DNA from: Manduca sexta
Lineage: Eukaryota; Arthropoda; Insecta; Lepidoptera; Sphingidae
DNA: 64,000 bases
Assembly: GCF_014839805.1 (NCBI RefSeq)
Contig: NC_051131.1
Coordinates: 12,574,913 to 12,638,912 of the forward strand
Reading direction: 5' to 3'
Each line of letters begins with the position of its first letter. The stretch's first letter is position 1. Of this stretch, positions 60,421 through 64,000 are shown in pieces. The notes under the pieces were generated by a model that ran no database searches, was not told where the DNA came from, and saw only the letters and a program-made list of their open reading frames with translations. The translations under genes were made by a program, and so were the position numbers.

Positions 60421-61202
60421 TATTAAATAAGTTTAACAATGTAAATCTGTTTGATGTAGTTGTTTCCTATTTTATATTTATTGAGTACTGAAATATAATG
60501 ATGCCTTTAGTATGAACCTTAGATGTTTCTATTGAACTCTGTGAAATGCTAGCAACCAACTTGAGATCAATTGAAAATAAAATGTAGTTGATATGTGGGC
60601 CAAAAACTTTCTATTAGTGATTTTTTTTGAATCTGTGCAGATATTTTAGACATCTCCACAAACTAACACATAGGTTCCAATATATCTCTTCATAATTCAA
60701 GAGTAGAATTAAGAATTATACCATATAGATTGAAATAAAAGCTAGCAATATACCACTTCTTTATTTACAAGGTATTCACATGACTGCACACGCTAGCGAT
60801 TTTAAACAAACAATTCGGAAAGTATTCTCTCTTTTGTTTCCCGCCCCCGCGATGGGCGCCAGACAGTCACGTGTTATCTGCTTTGTTTAATTCGGCATCT
60901 AGATCAATTTTTTTGAATCTGAATTTAAAATAAGAATATTGAAAGATAACAGAAATCGAAGAAGATGTACGCGATTAAACGACAGAAACAAATAGACATT
61001 GTACTAGTTCTTAGAGACTACGTTCTGGACAAATCATCTACAATATTTCTAGGAGTTGCTCAAATTACCGAAAGTAAATAAAACTTCACGTATCGTTCCT
61101 AAATAAAAGATGTTTTTCGTTTATCAAAATACAATTTGGCAGTGTGTCAGTAACGATACATTCCGATTTTGATCTCAAATCTTTCTAAATTTTATCATAT
61201 AA
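60421..61202. other. Intronic sequence, nothing recognised
   Basis: AT-rich; no gene. Confidence 0.4.
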
Positions 61203-61485
61203 CTAGCTGACCCGACAGACATTGTCCCGTCTTAACTATGAATTTGCAGCGCGCATTCTGTCAATCGCTAACAGTTATTTCAAACAATTGGCAGTTACAT
61301 AAAATTAATATTTTCGTTAAGTTTTCTTAAATCTAATTTTCCACGCAATTTCTTGATTTTTTTCTTTCATAAGAACCTTCTCTTGACAATAACAAACACA
61401 ACAAAAAAAAAATCGGCCCAACCGTTCACGCGTGATGGCGCGACCAAGGGAAATAGGGATTTATTTTTTGTATATATATATAGAT
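61203..61485 (+). mobile_element. RTE-like/SINE-like retroposon (copy 2)
   Basis: CTAGCTGACCCGACAGACAT, TGAATTTGCAGCGCGCATTC, GACAATAACAAACACAACAA and the tail TATATATATATAGAT. Closely similar to 28218-28480, with a ~20-base insertion. Confidence 0.75.
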
Positions 61486-63818
61486 GTTACTAGTTAAAAT
61501 TACGATTATGCTAACAGAAACCCAGAAATATCTTCCCTAACAAACCATCTATCTGTCACTTGCGGTTCGGAATCCAACCGTTGAGCAATAGTCCTGAAAT
61601 AATATCCCTAAGTAGCGGGGCCGGTGGAGTAAACACTGGAACTAATTCCATTGCATGTGATCTTTAGGTTCGGTTTCATTGCTTTTGTTTTATCCCCCGT
61701 TGTGCAGTTAGTCAGCAAGTATTTATACCACATGACAATTTTCCGTTCAAATATTTACTTTTCGTATTGGCGTCTTTACTGCTCCGCTCTGACATTTACG
61801 ATAGTTTGATTTGCAGTTTCGGTTGAATCTTGTTCATTATCCGTTTTGGGTTTTGAATGTGTGTATATTTTAGATTTGAACAAAATGTCTTGATAAATCT
61901 AATTATTTTGGAGCTGAAATACTTTAGTAGTGGTCTAAGAATTATTCATCGAATTAGATAGAGTTGATGGAAATGATAATAAGAAAGGTTCAGCGTGCAC
62001 AATTTTCTTAATTTAAATATTACAATGATTGCGCCGGAATAAAGTTCAAATTTGAATGATTTTTTAAATATGCAAACATTGAATGAGCCGCGAGAACAAT
62101 TATAGGGATTAATTTGGATTTGATAGTACTATAACATAGTAAGTTTATTGATAAAAAATATTTTATGTTTTTTGGCTACTAATCAAATCACCTACCTAAA
62201 ATCTAAACCCTTGTTTTAGAACAAAACAATTGTTATATATTATACTATTCAAATTAATGTATCGGCCCAACGGTTAAACATATCAACTAGGCCTGATCTG
62301 ACATGTCAGCTGACGAACGCATTGCCAGGGTTAAAAAATAAAAATATATATTATACAATTCAGTCACAGAGATTTACAACATCTAAACCACCCTACGACA
62401 GTAATTCTCTATTCGGAAGGGTAATTTTTCATGATCGAAATTCTGGCAACGATCCATTACGTCCCATGTCTTGTGGGATATATTTTTACATGCTGACATT
62501 ACAGTTTCACAGTAATGTGCTCCTTGTATCGTTTTGTACGGGTTATTTAATCGATTATTCTATGAATCGATTGCTATTATAAGTAATCGTTATTGTGTCG
62601 ACTTACGTGTTTTGATCGGTTGGTGGTGTACCATCAGGTTTCTCATGTACTTCTACGACGTTCTCTAAAACATCTGTCAGCATTTCGTTAATTACATCAG
62701 GATTCTCACGTAACATTCTTCCACACGATTGCCTCTTATCTCATGCAATCCGTGGTTTATTGTTACAGATCTAGAGTTGAACCGCAATATCTATATGATG
62801 CGTTTGTAAAAATATTGTTCTTGGCATGGACGGTAACGTTGCGCACGTTTCCTCACGCTAATTAGTATTTATGCGCGTGTGTAGCACCTGTTATTGTATT
62901 TACAAGGTACATCTGTTATATTATTTATTGTTGATTGTAGATCGCAATAATTTGCTCCAGAGCTGCGCGAATTGTGTCACGCTTATATATGATTTTGTTC
63001 ATGATCGTTTATAGAAAATTGCGACGCAGTGGTTAATCAACAGTAATATTTTAATCTTTGAGATCTAAATTTAACAGAAGGACTCATGGAAGGAAGAATT
63101 CATGGACCTCTTGCTGATAATGATAAAAATCCAAACTGTATTTAAAGATTAAGCAAGTTGATGAGTCCCATGTCCTATGATATTTACCTTAATGAGACGG
63201 CGTCTGTTAGATGTAACAAGATAGGCAATAATGATACAATCAAGGTACGCCTTCGCTTATAATTGATAGAAGCCAATAAAATATCCATTCAGCTATATTT
63301 TTATTGTCCTCTTTTAATTAATCAGACCGTCCGATATAGTTTAATGTGACTTATTGCTTTACCTTTGTACTAGTCTATTGTCTCAATCATGTAGACGTAA
63401 TAATACCTATTGAAAAATCTGCTACTGATTTCATTTCTGCTCTTAAGCACCCACAACAGCAGTGCCGATACACTGTTGTATTCCTGGGGCTGTAGCCGAG
63501 ATGCCTTTCCACAATCGTTAATGCTTACGTTGTGTATGAGAATTCAAAATCCTAGCGATAAAATTATCGATTGGATTTGTCATTCCCATATTATTTCTAT
63601 ACTTTATTAGCTTCAACGATGCTAAAAAGGCATTTCGGCTACAGTCCTTGCATTAAAACGATCTAACCAGTGTCATTACTGGTTTTCTGAAACTCTTCAT
63701 TTCATGTCGACATGGTCGTGCGCCGTGCCATACAAAGCCTAACATTCCAAACTACGTAACTTCATATATTTAACTGAATAGATTATAACTGTGCTATGTC
63801 TTTTTCTTTAACCATCAG
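61486..63818. other. Intronic sequence before exon 5
   Basis: AT-rich. Frames 62322-62582 and 63410-63610 are unsupported. Ends at the acceptor TTTCTTTAACCATCAG (63818). Confidence 0.5.
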
Positions 63819-64000
63819 TCGTCAATCAACATCGCCGATCCCGCCACCGTCGACAGGCGGTACTCTACCCCGCCCTGGCACCAAGCAGGTGACGGTGACC
63901 GTCCAGGAGACGGTGGTGGAGCCGGCGCAGGCTCAGCAGCAGCCGCCGCCGACGGTCGCGGTGGTACGCCACCATCACCACGCCTCCAGCGCCACCAAAG
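63819..64000 (+). CDS. Pax: Paxillin shared exon 5 (partial): linker leading to LD4
   Basis: Polypyrimidine tract and acceptor TTAACCATCAG at 63818; the exon enters in phase 2 (T completes Gly with GG of exon 4). It codes RQSTSPIPPPSTGG, then TKQVTVTVQETVVEPAQ, a Gln/Pro run, a HHHH run and ASSATK, and the window ends one base into the next codon. In vertebrate paxillin ASSATRELDELMASL is the LD4 region, so the next residues outside the window should be the LD4 helix, which binds FAK and GIT proteins. Codon use is strongly GC-rich. The exon is cut by the window edge. Confidence 0.92.

Larger units (their letters stand above)
977..64000 (+). other. Pax: Paxillin gene span (partial at 3' end)
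   Basis: This is the extent of the Paxillin locus visible here: alternative first exons from 977 onward, then shared exons at 40196-40443, 46168-46411, 53608-53710 and 63819->64000. Paxillin is a cytoplasmic scaffold of integrin adhesions; its LD motifs bind FAK, vinculin and GIT/PIX-type partners, and its C-terminal LIM domains target it to adhesions. The identification rests on three LD motifs in the family order (LD1 ALLADL, LD2 LTELDTLLDDL, LD3 VDSLLDQL), followed by an ASSATK sequence that in vertebrate paxillin directly precedes LD4. Splice phases agree across every junction. The LIM-coding part lies beyond the window. Introns are long and filled with repeats. Confidence 0.92.

Noticed and set aside
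1..64000. CRISPR arrays, bacterial operons, ribosomal RNA
   Set aside because: None seen; the window has eukaryotic splice structure and insect repeats.

Overview
This window looks like the nuclear genome of a lepidopteran (moth or butterfly). Intronic DNA is AT-rich, splice sites are canonical GT/AG, and the background is dense with repeat types I recognise from Lepidoptera: tRNA-derived SINEs, non-LTR 3' ends, Helitron-like fragments ending in CTAG, and TA- or TTAA-flanked MITEs. The species assignment is inference. A 500-base run of N (33637-34136) is an assembly gap.

One gene explains all the confident coding sequence: the 5' portion of Paxillin, the focal-adhesion scaffold, on the + strand. 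It runs from at least 977 to beyond the right edge. Shared exons are 40196-40443 (LD1), 46168-46411 (LD2), 53608-53710 (LD3) and 63819->64000 (the linker that leads to LD4). Intron phases are 1, 0, 1 and 2 and join without a break. The remaining LD motif(s) and the LIM domains must lie outside the window.

Upstream of the LD1 exon, 40 kb hold several short ATG-initiated segments. Each ends at a splice donor in phase 1, the phase needed to complete the first Asp codon of LD1. The best are 31921-32077 and 35796-35913; both restore an intact Leu-Asp at the start of LD1. Others are 977-1064, 23324-23483 and a 13-base coding piece at 15419-15431 (Met-Asn-Asp-Gln). These look like alternative promoters/first exons giving paxillins with different N-termini, and this is the most interesting system in the window.

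Region by region: 1-1.1 kb, distal promoter and first exon. 1.1-15 kb, intron with SINEs, MITEs and a decayed BED zinc-finger (hAT-like) fragment. 15.1-15.4 kb, GC-rich putative promoter with the micro-exon. 16-31 kb, repeat-rich intron with a possible first exon at 23.3 kb. 31.5-36 kb, the two strongest alternative first exons with the assembly gap between them. 36-40 kb, tandem and foldback repeats. 40-64 kb, the shared exons separated by repeat-laden introns. A GC-rich island at 60.0-60.4 kb, just upstream of the LD4-side exon, could be an internal promoter. I see no other intact gene on either strand; almost all remaining open frames are chance or repeat-derived.
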